Shown here one piece after another: positions 32,341-42,226 of a DNA stretch of 64,000 bases. The DNA is taken from positions 131,952 to 195,951 of the forward strand of contig NZ_JAGLEJ010000037.1 in the NCBI RefSeq assembly GCF_023145115.1, read 5' to 3'. Every line of letters begins with the position of its first letter. The first letter of the stretch is position 1. The notes beneath the pieces were generated by a model. It was not told the origin of the DNA. It saw only the letters and a program-made list of their open reading frames with translations, and did not search any database. The translations under genes and the position numbers were made by a program. The DNA comes from Algiphilus sp. Its GTDB lineage: Bacteria > Pseudomonadota > Gammaproteobacteria > Nevskiales > Nevskiaceae.

Positions 32341-35082
32341 ATGCAGCCCGTATCAGAGCCGCCAACCGTCGCTGCCCGCCCCGACGCTCCCGAGTCGTCG
32401 GCACCCGTGCTGCTGGGCCCGAACGGCACGGTCCTGCGCACCGACATCCTGCAGCGCGTGTTCGGCGAGCCCCGGCCGCGCGTGGTGCTGCTGCAGGGGC
32501 CCGCCGGGCACGGCAAGACCACCCTCATGCAGCAGATCCGGGCGCGCATGGACGAGCGCGACGCGGCCACCGGCTGGGTCTCGCTGGAGGAGGGCGACAA
32601 CGACACCAGCCGGCTGTTCGGCCATCTGCAGACGCTCCTGCAGTCGGTGGAGGCGCAGTCGGCGAACTCCGGCGCGGCGCCGTCGGCGCCCAAGGTCAAG
32701 GCGGGCCGCGCACCGCGCTCGGACTGGATGGTCGACCGGCTCGATCGCCTCGAAGGCGAGGTGGCGCTGTTCTTCGACGAGTTCCAGACCCTGCACAACC
32801 GCTCCATCCTCGATTTCTTCCGGACGCTGCTCGAGCGGCTTCCGGAACGCGTCACCGTGGTGATCGGCTCGCGCACCATCCCGGAGATCGGCCTGGCGCG
32901 GCTGGTGGTGAACCACCATGCGCTGGTGCTGCGCGCCCAGGATCTGCGCTTCTCGCTGCAGGAGGCGACGGCCTTCTTCGCGTCCACCGAGGGGCTGGCG
33001 TTGAGCCGGCAGGAGCTCGAGCAGATCCACGGTCGCAGCGAGGGCTGGCCGGCAGCGCTACAGCTCTACCGGCTGTCGCTGGCGAGTCCCAGCGTGCGGC
33101 AGTCGCTGACCGACATCGCCAGCTTCCGGCCGCGCGAGCTCGCCGATTACCTGGCCGACAACGTGCTCGGCCTGCAGTCCGAGGACGTGCAGGGCTTCCT
33201 GCGCGATACCGCGCCGCTGCGCCGCCTGTGCGGCCCGCTGTGCGATGCCGTGCTGGAGCGCGACGACGCCCAGCGCATGCTGCTGCATCTGGAGCGCGCC
33301 GGCATGTTCCTGCGCAGCCTCGATTCCGACAACTACTGGTTCAAGTACCACACGCTGTTCTCGGGTTTCCTGGCCGAGCAGCAGCGCGAGCAGGCACCCG
33401 AGCGCGTGCAGGCCGTCCATCGCCACGCCGCCCGCTGGTTCGCCGACAACGCGCACTACGACGATGCCATGCATCACGCCATCGCCGGCCGCGACTTCGC
33501 GCACGCCGCCGAGGTGCTGGACCACTGGGCGACGCGCCTGGTCATGGACGGCGATCTCATGACGGTCGAGCGCTGGTACGACCGGCTGCCGCTCGACGAG
33601 ATCGAGGCGCGTCCGGACCTGGTCGTGAAGGTGGCCTACTCGCTGGCCTTCCTGCGCCGCCGCCAGAAGCTGGGGCAGGTGCAGGCCATGCTCGAGCGCC
33701 AGGCCGCCAGCAAGGATCCCGGGCTCGCCGCGCGGCCCTCGGTGGTGCGCTCGATGATCCTGATCATCCAGGACGACGTCAGCGGCGCGCGCGACGTCAT
33801 CGAGACCGTCGACCTGCACGCCGGCGACGCCACCGGATTCCGCGCCTTCGAGCTCGGTGCCGGCGCCAACCTGGTGGGCTATCTCGGCATCGCCGCCGGC
33901 GAGTGCGAACGCGCCCACGAGTACCTTTCGCTGGCCCGCGCGCACAGCGACCGCGCCGGCGCCGCCTTCAGCTGGGGGTACTCGGTGAGCACGGCCGGCG
34001 TCAATCTCATGGTGCAGGGGCTGCTCCAGGAGGCGCTCGAGAAGTTCCGGCAATGCATCGCCGAGCCGCGCATCACGCTCGACGAATCGGTGGCCTCGGC
34101 GGTGCTGGTCGCCTGCCATGTGCAGGCGCTCTACGAGACCAATGCCCTCGACGAGGCGCGCGCCCAGTTCGAGCAGTTCCGCGACGTCATCCGCAACGCG
34201 GCGCTGCTCGACTACATGGCGCTGGCCTACATCGCGCAGGCCCGCATCCACGATGCGCAGGGCGAACCGGCGCTGGCGCAGGAGCGTCTGGACGAGGCCG
34301 AGTCGGTCGCGCACGCCAGCAACTGGCCGCGCCTGCTGCGCCTCATCAACTGGGAGCGCGTGCGGCGCGCGCTGGTGCGGCGCGAGCTCGACCGCGCGCA
34401 GTCCATCGCCAGCCGCATCTCGGCGGCGCCGCTGTCGCGGCCCGAGGGCTGGCTGCCCTTCTGCGAGGACGCCGAGGGCGACATCATCGGGCAGATCCGG
34501 CTCGACATCGCCGAGGGCAGCGCCGAACGGGCGCTCTCGCGCACCGGCGAGGCGATGACCGCGGCCATCGCGCAGGGGCGCGTGCGGCGCCAGATCAAGC
34601 TGCTCATCCTGGAGGCCCTGGCGCATCGCGTGCTCGGTGCGGAGAAGCTGTCGCGGCGTGCCATGCAGAAGGCGGTCGCGCGGGCGGCGCCCGGCGGATT
34701 CCTGCGCACCTTCGTCGACGAGGGGGCGGAGGCGCTGGCCCTGGTGCGCGACGTGCACGCCGCCGTGTCGGATGCCGGCGCCGGCAGCGGCTTCGAGCAG
34801 GTGCGCGACTTCACCCAGCGCGTGCTCGCCATCTCCGGTGTCGAGTGCGGCACGTCCTCGGTGCTCGAGGGCGCGCACTTCCAGCCTCTCGAGCCGCTCA
34901 CCGACCGCGAGCAGCAGATCCTCACCCTGGTCGCCCAGGGCGCGTCCAACCGGCGCATCTCGGACGCCATCTTCGTGTCCGAGAACACCGTCAAGTTCCA
35001 CCTCAAGAACATCTACTCGAAGCTGGCCGTGGGCAGCCGCGCGCAGGCGATCAACGCCGCGCACCAGATGGGCCTTATCTGA
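32341..35082 (+). CDS. Second large LuxR-family (MalT-like STAND ATPase) regulator
   Basis: The 913-residue protein has Walker A GPAGHGKT at residues 53-60, the acidic FFDEFQT Walker B-like segment, a long helical repeat sensor region and a C-terminal LuxR helix-turn-helix (LTDREQQILTLVAQGASNRR, then ENTVKFHLKNIYSKL). A GTG 33 bases upstream is an alternative start; neither has a strong ribosome site. It is clearly a paralogue of the regulator at 2420-5158, and the pair brackets the island. It probably senses a ketone or an acyl-CoA and activates one of the two carboxylase operons. Confidence 0.88.
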   Translation: MQPVSEPPTVAARPDAPESSAPVLLGPNGTVLRTDILQRVFGEPRPRVVLLQGPAGHGKTTLMQQIRARMDERDAATGWVSLEEGDNDTSRLFGHLQTLLQSVEAQSANSGAAPSAPKVKAGRAPRSDWMVDRLDRLEGEVALFFDEFQTLHNRSILDFFRTLLERLPERVTVVIGSRTIPEIGLARLVVNHHALVLRAQDLRFSLQEATAFFASTEGLALSRQELEQIHGRSEGWPAALQLYRLSLASPSVRQSLTDIASFRPRELADYLADNVLGLQSEDVQGFLRDTAPLRRLCGPLCDAVLERDDAQRMLLHLERAGMFLRSLDSDNYWFKYHTLFSGFLAEQQREQAPERVQAVHRHAARWFADNAHYDDAMHHAIAGRDFAHAAEVLDHWATRLVMDGDLMTVERWYDRLPLDEIEARPDLVVKVAYSLAFLRRRQKLGQVQAMLERQAASKDPGLAARPSVVRSMILIIQDDVSGARDVIETVDLHAGDATGFRAFELGAGANLVGYLGIAAGECERAHEYLSLARAHSDRAGAAFSWGYSVSTAGVNLMVQGLLQEALEKFRQCIAEPRITLDESVASAVLVACHVQALYETNALDEARAQFEQFRDVIRNAALLDYMALAYIAQARIHDAQGEPALAQERLDEAESVAHASNWPRLLRLINWERVRRALVRRELDRAQSIASRISAAPLSRPEGWLPFCEDAEGDIIGQIRLDIAEGSAERALSRTGEAMTAAIAQGRVRRQIKLLILEALAHRVLGAEKLSRRAMQKAVARAAPGGFLRTFVDEGAEALALVRDVHAAVSDAGAGSGFEQVRDFTQRVLAISGVECGTSSVLEGAHFQPLEPLTDREQQILTLVAQGASNRRISDAIFVSENTVKFHLKNIYSKLAVGSRAQAINAAHQMGLI

Positions 35083-35097
35083 GCCGGCGCTTCCCCG

Positions 35098-35136
35098 CCC
35101 CGTCCGTCTCCCGGGAGGACGGGGAGACGGACGGGG
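35098..35136. terminator. Strong bidirectional hairpin terminator
   Basis: A 15-bp perfect stem (CCCCGTCCGTCTCCC with its complement) encloses a 9-base loop between the convergent LuxR and GNAT-nitrilase genes. There is no long T-run on either side, but the position and stability fit a shared transcription stop at the edge of the catabolic island. Confidence 0.65.
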
Positions 35137-35148
35137 GCGGGCCCGTGC

Positions 35149-36705
35149 TCAATCCTCCCCGGCCGGCCCGCGCCACAGCACCTCGTAGAGGTCGTGGCGC
35201 CGGTCCTTCCAGTTCTGCACGGTGCCCGACTGGCGCGCCTGGTGAAGCGCGTCGAGGTCGAGATCGGCGAAGGCGATCTGCTCGACGTTGGGCGTGGTGT
35301 CGGCGGCGACGCCGTCGCGCGCGAACGGGAAGTCGCACGGCGTGATGATGGCGCTCTGCGCGTAGTGGATGTCCATGTTGTGGAAGCGCGGCAGGTTGCC
35401 GACGTTGCCGGCGATGGCGACGTAGACCTGGTTCTCGACCGCGCGCGCGTGCGCCGAGTAGCGCACGCGCAGGTAGCCGTTGCGCTCCTCGGTGGAGTAC
35501 GGCACGAACAGCATGGTGGCGCCCTGGTTGACCAGATGGCGTGCCAGCTCGGGGAACTCGCTGTCGTAGCAGGTGAGCACGCCGATGGTGCCGCTGTCGG
35601 TCTCGATGGCACGCACCACGTCGCCGCCCTCGATCTGCCACCAGTAGCGCTCGCCGGGCGTCGGATGGATCTTGGGCTGCTCGTGCACGGCGCCGTCGCG
35701 CAGGAAGACGTGCGCCACGTTCTGCAGCGCGCCGTCGCGCGTGAACTGCGGGTGGCTGCCGGCGATGATGTTGACGTTGTAGCGGATCGCCAGTTCCTGG
35801 AAGAGCTCCTCGAGCTGCTCGTTGTAGTCCGCCAGGCGCCGGATGGAGTCCTGCGGGGACATCTCGCGGTCCTCGATGGAGAGCAGCTGGAACGCGAAGT
35901 ACTCCGGGAACAGGACGAAGTCGGACTTGACGTCGGCCACCGCATCCACGAAGTGGCGCACGATCTTGGCGAACTCGTCGAAACTCTCGATGCCGCGCTG
36001 CAGGTACTGCACCACCGCCAGGCGCACGACATTGGCCGGCCGGTCGGGCGCCGACGAGGTCTTGGTGGTGGTGACCTCGGCCTGGCGGTTGCGCCAGACC
36101 ATGTGCGTGGCGTGGCCCACCGACTCGCGGTCCGAGGGAAGGTAGTTGCGGAGCACGCCGATGCACTCGAAGCCCTGCTGCAGCTGGAAGCTCATCACCG
36201 GGTCGCGGATCTTGCGCTCGCGCACCGCCTCGCAGTAGGCCTCGACATTCTCGTAGCGCTTGCGCCGGCGCGCGTAGCCCGGGATCCGCCCGCCGAAGAC
36301 GATGCCCTTGAGCATCTCGTCGACGCACAGCTTGCGGCGTGCCGAGTAGAGCCGGTGGCCGATGCGCAGGCCGCGGTAGTCGGGGTCGACGCAGACCTCG
36401 TAGGCGTAGAGCCACTCGCCGTCCGGGTCGTCGGTGGTGCCGTAGCCGCCGCCGGTGATCTGGCGCCAGTTGTGGTGCGCCAGCGCGCGTTCCTCGGAGA
36501 TGCGCAGCGATGCCGAGTAGCCCACGATGGCGTCCTCGTAGATCGCCAGCATGTGGCCCTTGGGGAAATGGTTCAGCTGGCCGCGGAGCTGGTCGGTGCT
36601 GTACGGCCCCATCTCGGTGTAGACCTTCGCCACCAGCGCGTGGATGGCGGGGATGTCGTCCGGGGTGGCCTGTCGGATGTAGAGCTTCTGGCCGCGCTTG
36701 GGCAT
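35149..36705 (-). CDS. GNAT acetyltransferase-nitrilase fusion protein
   Basis: The 518-residue protein has an N-terminal GNAT domain (about 1-200; VCVDPDYRGLRIGHRLYSAR for acetyl-CoA) and a C-terminal carbon-nitrogen hydrolase domain (about 225-510). The hydrolase triad is Glu in LFPEYF, Lys in QPKIHPT and Cys in LTCYDSEFPE. This bifunctional architecture is widespread in bacteria, but its reaction is not well established; an amide or acyl transfer role is usually assumed. It ends at the terminator shared with the LuxR gene and is divergent from a glycosyltransferase. Confidence 0.88.
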   Translation of the reverse strand: MPKRGQKLYIRQATPDDIPAIHALVAKVYTEMGPYSTDQLRGQLNHFPKGHMLAIYEDAIVGYSASLRISEERALAHHNWRQITGGGYGTTDDPDGEWLYAYEVCVDPDYRGLRIGHRLYSARRKLCVDEMLKGIVFGGRIPGYARRRKRYENVEAYCEAVRERKIRDPVMSFQLQQGFECIGVLRNYLPSDRESVGHATHMVWRNRQAEVTTTKTSSAPDRPANVVRLAVVQYLQRGIESFDEFAKIVRHFVDAVADVKSDFVLFPEYFAFQLLSIEDREMSPQDSIRRLADYNEQLEELFQELAIRYNVNIIAGSHPQFTRDGALQNVAHVFLRDGAVHEQPKIHPTPGERYWWQIEGGDVVRAIETDSGTIGVLTCYDSEFPELARHLVNQGATMLFVPYSTEERNGYLRVRYSAHARAVENQVYVAIAGNVGNLPRFHNMDIHYAQSAIITPCDFPFARDGVAADTTPNVEQIAFADLDLDALHQARQSGTVQNWKDRRHDLYEVLWRGPAGED

Positions 36706-36831
36706 GGTGGAACTCGCTTGTGGGACAGGACGCCGCTGGCGGGCGTCATGGAACCGTCATCGCACTGTCACGGAGTGACAACGCCGGCGTCATAGGCTCG
36801 CGCCCATGCTCGTCAGGTGCGGAGTGCGGAC

Positions 36832-37980
36832 ATGCGCATAGCTTACGGGGTCATGGGATACGGACGCGGACACGCCATGCGCACGATGAGCGTGCTGCCC
36901 GCCCTCATGGCCGAGCACGAAGTCACGGTCTACGCCGGCGGCGACGCCTTCGATGTGCTCGCTCCTCTCTTCCCGACCGTCCGCATTCCGACCATCGGCT
37001 ACCGCTACAACAACCGCGGCGGGCATTCGGTTCCCCGCACGGTCCGCGAGAATCTGGCGCCGATGGCCGATCTGCTGCTGCGCGGCCCGGGCACCGATGC
37101 CCTGGAGCGCGAGCTGACCAGCCGCGGTACCGAGCTCATCATCTCCGACTCGGAGGCCTGGACGCACCGCGCCGGGCAGCGTCTCGGCATCCCGCGCATC
37201 AGCTTCGACCATGTCGGCATCATTGCCTGGTGCCGCCCGCACTTCCCGACCGACCTGTGGCTGGCCGGCCAGCGCGATGCCTGGGGCTACCGCACCCTGA
37301 TGGGCGAGCCCGACCGCGTGCTGATCTCCAGCTTCTATCCGGCCGAGCCGTACCGCGACGACGCGCGCATCGTCGGACCCATGCTGCGCGACGTGGTCAA
37401 GGCGCAGAAGCCGGCGCGCGGCGACTTCCTGCTGGTCTACTTCAACAAGGGCATGCACCAGTACCGCGCCCACGTCGACCGCACCCTGCGCCTTCTGGAG
37501 ATGCCGGTGAAGGTCTACGGCACGCCCTGGGAAGGCAGCAGCGAGAACATCGAGTTCTGCGCCCCCAGCAACGAGTGGTTCGTCCGCGATCTCGCCCAGT
37601 GCCGGGCCGTGCTGTCCACCGCCGGCAACCAGCTCATCGGCGAGGCGCTTCACCTGGGCAAGCCCCTGCTCGCCGTGCCCGAGGACGCCTTCGAGCAGCG
37701 CCTCAACGCGGCGATGGTCGAGCGCATGGGCGTCGGCATGCGGGTCGGCGCCAGCGCGCTGACGCCGTCGCACGTCGACCGCTTCCTGTCGCAGGAGGAT
37801 GCCTTCGCCGCACGCACCGCCGAGTACGCCGGCGATGGCCGCACCGAAGCGGTGGCGACGCTCGACCGCTATATCCAGGAGCTCGGCGGCGCCCGCCAGC
37901 CGCGCCGCCGGCCCGCCGGGGCGGCGGCACGGCGCGCGCCGCGCGATCGCGCCGCGGGCGACCACGCCACCGCGCACTGA
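36832..37980 (+). CDS. GT-B glycosyltransferase, MJ1255/MurG-like
   Basis: The 382-residue protein begins MRIAYGVMGYGRGHAMR, the GxGRGH nucleotide-sugar transferase start. It has a C-terminal STAGNQLIGEALHLGKPLL loop, as in MurG/UGT-like GT-B enzymes of the MJ1255 group. The GGAG eight bases upstream supports this ATG over a GTG 15 bases earlier. The last about 35 residues are Arg/Ala/Pro-rich. Acceptor and sugar cannot be told; transfer to a lipid or cell-envelope acceptor is plausible. Confidence 0.75.
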   Translation: MRIAYGVMGYGRGHAMRTMSVLPALMAEHEVTVYAGGDAFDVLAPLFPTVRIPTIGYRYNNRGGHSVPRTVRENLAPMADLLLRGPGTDALERELTSRGTELIISDSEAWTHRAGQRLGIPRISFDHVGIIAWCRPHFPTDLWLAGQRDAWGYRTLMGEPDRVLISSFYPAEPYRDDARIVGPMLRDVVKAQKPARGDFLLVYFNKGMHQYRAHVDRTLRLLEMPVKVYGTPWEGSSENIEFCAPSNEWFVRDLAQCRAVLSTAGNQLIGEALHLGKPLLAVPEDAFEQRLNAAMVERMGVGMRVGASALTPSHVDRFLSQEDAFAARTAEYAGDGRTEAVATLDRYIQELGGARQPRRRPAGAAARRAPRDRAAGDHATAH

Positions 37981-37982
37981 GC

Positions 37983-38411
37983 CTAGTCGCGCGCGCGGAA
38001 GTCCAGCGCTGCCGAGTTGATGCAGTAGCGCTTGCCGGTGGGCGCCGGTCCGTCGTCGAAGACGTGCCCCATGTGCGCGTCGCAGCGCGCGCAGTGCACC
38101 TCGGTCCGCGTCATGCCGAGCGAGGTGTCGGTCGTGGTGGCGACCGGTGCGTCCTCGGCGGGCTGCCAGTAGCTCGGCCAGCCGGATCCGGAGTCGTACT
38201 TGTGGACCGCATCGAACATGGGCGCGCCGCAGCACACGCAGTGATAGCGCCCGTCGGCGTGATGATCGTGGTAGGCACCGGTGAAGGCGCGCTCGGTACC
38301 ATGCTGGCGCGTGACGCGATAGCTTTCCTCCGGCAGCTGCTCGCGCCAGGCGTGATCGCTCTTCTCCACCCGTTCCGCCGCGGCGGATCCGGGACTTTCG
38401 GAATCCTGCAT
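37983..38411 (-). CDS. msrB: Peptide methionine-R-sulfoxide reductase
   Basis: The 142-residue cytoplasmic MsrB has YHCVCCGAPMF, GSGWPSYW, CARCDAHMGHVFDDGP and the catalytic cysteine in RYCINSAALDF. The two CxxC pairs bind structural zinc. It reduces the R-epimer of methionine sulfoxide with thioredoxin. The ATG follows GGAGGTGGAGC. The gene overlaps the divergent secreted-protein gene at its start codon by about 2 bases. Confidence 0.93.
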   Translation of the reverse strand: MQDSESPGSAAAERVEKSDHAWREQLPEESYRVTRQHGTERAFTGAYHDHHADGRYHCVCCGAPMFDAVHKYDSGSGWPSYWQPAEDAPVATTTDTSLGMTRTEVHCARCDAHMGHVFDDGPAPTGKRYCINSAALDFRARD

Positions 38412-39417
38412 GCTCCACCTCCGGTTGGTTGACGGCGCCGCGAGCCGCGCGGCGCCATGCCACGATGATGCCGCACCGCGGCCGGGCAATGGCGCGCGTA
38501 TCGCGCTCGTCGCCGCGTGCGTGCTCCTGGGCAGCTGCGCGCGCGCCTTCGGCGGCGATGCGACACCGCTGCGATCGCCGGCGCTGGTCGAGCTCAGCGG
38601 CCTGGCGCCGGCGACCGGTTCGTCCGTCCACTGGGGCCACAACGATCACGGCAACGCGGCGCGGCTCTACCGGGTGGGCCCCGACGGCGCCGATCTCGGG
38701 ACGGTCGCGGTCGAGGGGGCGCGCAACCGCGACTGGGAGGATCTCGCCTGGATGGATACCGCCGAGGGGCGCTGCCTGCTGGTGGGCGACATCGGCGACA
38801 ACCTGGCGCGGCGCGAGCATGCTCGGGTGTACTTCGTGCCGGAGCCGGCGGCCGATGCCGACACGGTCGCGGCCGCCGGAACCCTGACGGTGCGCTACCC
38901 GGACGGCGCGCGCGACGCCGAGGGGCTGGCCTTCGATCCGCGCGAGCGCGCGCTCTATCTGCTCAGCAAGCGCGAGACGCCGCCGGTGCTCTACCGGTTG
39001 CCGGTGGGAGCGACCTGCGCCGCCGGGAACGATGCCAGCACCGTGGCCGAGCGTGTCGCCGACGTCGTGCTGCCGCCGCCACCGCCCTGGCAGCTGTTCT
39101 CCGGGCCGCACTTCGGTCTGATGTTCAATCTGCCCACCGCGCTCGATATCAGCACCGACGGCGCGCGCCTGGCGGTGCTCGCCTACGGCGCGGTGGTGGT
39201 CTACGACCGCGCCGACGGCGAGGGCTGGGCGTCGGCGCTGCTGCGTCGCGGCGCGCGCGTGATCTTCCCGCCGATGGAGCAGGCCGAGGCGCTGGCACTC
39301 TCGGCGGACGGTACCAGCGCGCTGATCGGCAGCGAGGGGGAACCCGGGCACGTGCAGCGGGTCGTACTGCCGGCCTTCGATGCGAAGCGCCCGCGGCGCG
39401 CCCAGCCACTAGACTAG
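38410..39417 (+). CDS. Secreted or lipid-anchored beta-propeller-like protein
   Basis: The 335-residue protein has a hydrophobic export segment (ALVAACVLLGSC) ending in a possible lipobox LGSC. The start is uncertain because that segment begins about 30 residues in; the ATG at 38410 or a TTG at 38425 is possible. The mature part has repeated strand-rich units (GLAFDPRERALYLLSKRET, ALDISTDGARLAVLAYGAV) like propeller or NHL-type esterase-related proteins. Function is unknown. It is divergent from msrB. Confidence 0.65.
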   Translation: MLHLRLVDGAASRAAPCHDDAAPRPGNGARIALVAACVLLGSCARAFGGDATPLRSPALVELSGLAPATGSSVHWGHNDHGNAARLYRVGPDGADLGTVAVEGARNRDWEDLAWMDTAEGRCLLVGDIGDNLARREHARVYFVPEPAADADTVAAAGTLTVRYPDGARDAEGLAFDPRERALYLLSKRETPPVLYRLPVGATCAAGNDASTVAERVADVVLPPPPPWQLFSGPHFGLMFNLPTALDISTDGARLAVLAYGAVVVYDRADGEGWASALLRRGARVIFPPMEQAEALALSADGTSALIGSEGEPGHVQRVVLPAFDAKRPRRAQPLD

Positions 39418-39448
39418 CGCGCACCCTCGAACGCAACCGGGAGCCTCC

Positions 39449-41566
39449 ATGCTGTTGTCGTCCGCGCGTGTCCTTGCACCGGCGCTGCTCGCGCTCACGA
39501 TCTCCCCGGTCGCGCCGGCGACACCGGCAGGCGCCGGGACGGAGCCGTCGTCGGGCGTGATCCGGGCCAACATGGATCCGTCGGTGGATCCCGGCGACGA
39601 CTTCTACCGGTACGTCAACGGCCGCTGGCTGGCCCGCACCGAGATCCCCGCGGACCGCTCCAACTACGGCACCTTCTCGATCCTGCACGACCGCACCCGC
39701 GAGCAGCTGCGCGCCCTGGTCGAGGCCATTCCGGCCGAGGGAGCCGATACGGAGAGCGCCAAGCTGGCGGCGCTGTACCGCAGCTACATGGATCTCGGCG
39801 CCATCGAGGCGCGCGGCATCGCGCCGCTGCAGCCGCTGCTGGACCGCATCGCCGGCATCGACGCGCGCGATCAGCTGCCGGCGCTGCTCGCCGATCTGCA
39901 GCGCATCGGCGTCGAGCTGCCGGTGGGGCTGTCCATCTACCGCGATGCGCGCGCGCCGGAGCGCTACGCGCTGTACCTGAGCCAGTCCGGGCTCGGGCTG
40001 CCGGATCGCGCCTACTACCTGTCCGACAAGGCGCGCTTCGCCGAGCTGCGGCCGGCCTACCGGGCCCACGTCCGGCGGTTGCTGGCCCTGGCCGGGGTCG
40101 CCGACGCCGGCCGGCGCGCCGAGGCCGTCATGACGCTGGAGCGCGACCTCGCCGACGCGCACTGGACGCGCGTGGCGTCGCGCGATCGCGAGGCGACCTA
40201 CAACCCGGTGCCGCTTGCCGAGCTCGGCGAGCGCGCGCCCGGCTTCGACTGGCGGGCCTTCTTCGCCGCCCTCGGGCAGACCGAGCCCGAGCGCGTCATC
40301 GTGCGCCAGCCGGAAGCGGTGGCGGCGACCGCGCGCATGCTCGGCGAGGCCGACCTCGACCGGCTGCGCGGCTGGATCGCCTATCACACCGTCGCCGCGC
40401 TGGCGCCCTATCTGAGCTCGCCGCTGGTGGACGAGCACTTCGCCTTCCACCAGGCCACGCTGAGCGGCGTCGAGCGTCAGAAGCCGCGCTGGAAGCGCGC
40501 GCTGAGCCTGGTCGAGGACGGCATGGGGGAGGCGCTGGGCAAGCGCTACGTGGCGGCGCACTTCCCGGCCCGCCAGCGCGCGCGCGTGCAGCGCATGGTC
40601 GACTACCTGACCGAGGCCTACCGCCAGCGCATCGCGGCGCTGGAATGGATGAGCCCGGACACGCGCGCCGAGGCGCTCGACAAGCTGTCGCGGTTCACCA
40701 CCAAGATCGGCTATCCCGACGAGTGGCGTGACTACGGCGGGCTGGAGGTGCGCGCCGACGATCTCTTCGGCAATGTCCTGCGCCTGCGCCGGCACGAGTT
40801 CGCGCATCACTACGGCAAGCTCGGCCATCCCATCGACGAGGACGAGTGGTTCATGACGCCGCAGACGGTCAACGCCTACTACAGTCCGGGCGGCAACGAG
40901 ATCGTCTTTCCGGCCGCCATCCTGCAGCCGCCGTTCTTCCATCCGGACGCCGACGACGCCATCAACTACGGCGCCATCGGCGGCGTCATCGGCCACGAGA
41001 TCGGGCACGGCTTCGATGACCAGGGCTCGCGCTTCGACGGAACCGGCCGCATGCGCGACTGGTGGACCGAAGCCGATCGCGAGCGCTTCGAGGACCGCAC
41101 CGGTGCGCTGGTCGCGCAGTACGACGCCTTCTGTCCGCTGCCCGACCACTGCGTCAACGGCGCGCTGTCACTGGGCGAGAACATCGGCGACCTCGGCGGC
41201 CTCGGCATCGCCCGGGTGGCCCATGGCCTGGCGCTCGCGGATGCCGCGCAGGAAGGCGACGCGGATGCCCTCTTCAGCGGCGAGATCGGCACCGGCCGCG
41301 CGCGCGGCACGGTCAGCAACGCGGTGATCGACGGCTTCTCGCCCGAGCAGCGCTTCTTCATCGGCTGGGGGCAGATCTGGGCGCGCAAGTACCGCGAGTC
41401 CGAGCTCATCAACCGGCTCAACAACGGTCCGCATTCGCCCGACCGCTACCGCGCCAACGGCGTGGTGCGCAACATCGATGCCTGGTACGCGGCCTTCGAC
41501 GTCCAGCCCGACGACGCGCTCTACCTGCCGCCCGATGCGCGCGTCTCGATCTGGCGCGGCGACTGA
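39449..41566 (+). CDS. M13-family zinc metallopeptidase (PepO/neprilysin-like)
   Basis: The 705-residue protein has a signal peptide (MLLSSARVLAPALLALTIS), the N-terminal block DPGDDFYRYVNGRW and the zinc site VIGHEIGHGFDDQG, plus ENIGDLGG supplying the third ligand. It ends in a typical M13 C-terminus. It is a periplasmic or outer-membrane-associated oligopeptidase. Length is normal for the family. The next gene starts directly at its stop (TGAATG), so the two are coupled. Confidence 0.93.
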   Translation: MLLSSARVLAPALLALTISPVAPATPAGAGTEPSSGVIRANMDPSVDPGDDFYRYVNGRWLARTEIPADRSNYGTFSILHDRTREQLRALVEAIPAEGADTESAKLAALYRSYMDLGAIEARGIAPLQPLLDRIAGIDARDQLPALLADLQRIGVELPVGLSIYRDARAPERYALYLSQSGLGLPDRAYYLSDKARFAELRPAYRAHVRRLLALAGVADAGRRAEAVMTLERDLADAHWTRVASRDREATYNPVPLAELGERAPGFDWRAFFAALGQTEPERVIVRQPEAVAATARMLGEADLDRLRGWIAYHTVAALAPYLSSPLVDEHFAFHQATLSGVERQKPRWKRALSLVEDGMGEALGKRYVAAHFPARQRARVQRMVDYLTEAYRQRIAALEWMSPDTRAEALDKLSRFTTKIGYPDEWRDYGGLEVRADDLFGNVLRLRRHEFAHHYGKLGHPIDEDEWFMTPQTVNAYYSPGGNEIVFPAAILQPPFFHPDADDAINYGAIGGVIGHEIGHGFDDQGSRFDGTGRMRDWWTEADRERFEDRTGALVAQYDAFCPLPDHCVNGALSLGENIGDLGGLGIARVAHGLALADAAQEGDADALFSGEIGTGRARGTVSNAVIDGFSPEQRFFIGWGQIWARKYRESELINRLNNGPHSPDRYRANGVVRNIDAWYAAFDVQPDDALYLPPDARVSIWRGD

Positions 41567-42190
41567 ATGCCACCGGCGGTCGACTGCGCGGGCGGGTGGC
41601 GGTGGCACGCGGCGATAGCGACGATGGTCGCGGCGCTGGGTGTATCCGCGACCGCGCCGGTGCGGGCCGCGGAGGATGCTCCGGTTTCGCTGCGCATCCT
41701 GGGGTTCGTCGAGCACGTCCGCATCCTGGAGTCGCCTCCGCTGCGCGTGAAGGCGCGGCTCGACACCGGCGCGCGGACCTCCTCGCTGACCGCGCGCAAT
41801 CCGGTCACGACCCAGCGCAACGGGGTCGAGTGGATCGCCTTCGAGGTCGACGACCCCGATGATGGTGTCGAGGCGGTGCGCTACCAGCTGCCGGTCGAGC
41901 GCTATGTGCGCATCAAGCGCCACGACGGCAGTCACCAGCGCCGCCCGGTGGTCCGCATGCACTTCTGCCTGGCGGATGTGGCACTGGTGCGCGAGGTGTC
42001 CCTGATCGATCGCAGCGAGCTCATGTATCCCATGCTGATCGGGCGCAATTTCCTCGCTGGCCGCATACTCGTCGACGCTTCGGATAGTCTGACCACGGAT
42101 CCGGCCTGCCCCGCCGACGGCGGAGCACGCGAAAACGGCAAGAACGACAGCGGGGACGAGCACGATGACGACGGCGATGAAGCCGAGTAG
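41567..42190 (+). CDS. RimB-like putative retropepsin-fold protease
   Basis: The 207-residue protein has an export signal and the DUF785 core: GFVEHVRILESPPL, ARLDTGARTSSLTA with the aspartyl DTGA, and YPMLIGRNFL. These are RimK/LysX-linked proteins often annotated as ATP-dependent zinc proteases. The tail is strongly acidic (DSGDEHDDDGDEAE). It is followed by an inactive-transglutaminase membrane protein and a RimK-like ligase, a conserved trio. The start adjoins the peptidase stop; a later ATG at 41624 would give a shorter signal. Confidence 0.8.
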   Translation: MPPAVDCAGGWRWHAAIATMVAALGVSATAPVRAAEDAPVSLRILGFVEHVRILESPPLRVKARLDTGARTSSLTARNPVTTQRNGVEWIAFEVDDPDDGVEAVRYQLPVERYVRIKRHDGSHQRRPVVRMHFCLADVALVREVSLIDRSELMYPMLIGRNFLAGRILVDASDSLTTDPACPADGGARENGKNDSGDEHDDDGDEAE

Positions 42191-42226
42191 CGGAAGCGCG
42201 CACGCGCCTGATCGAAGCACCGCGCC

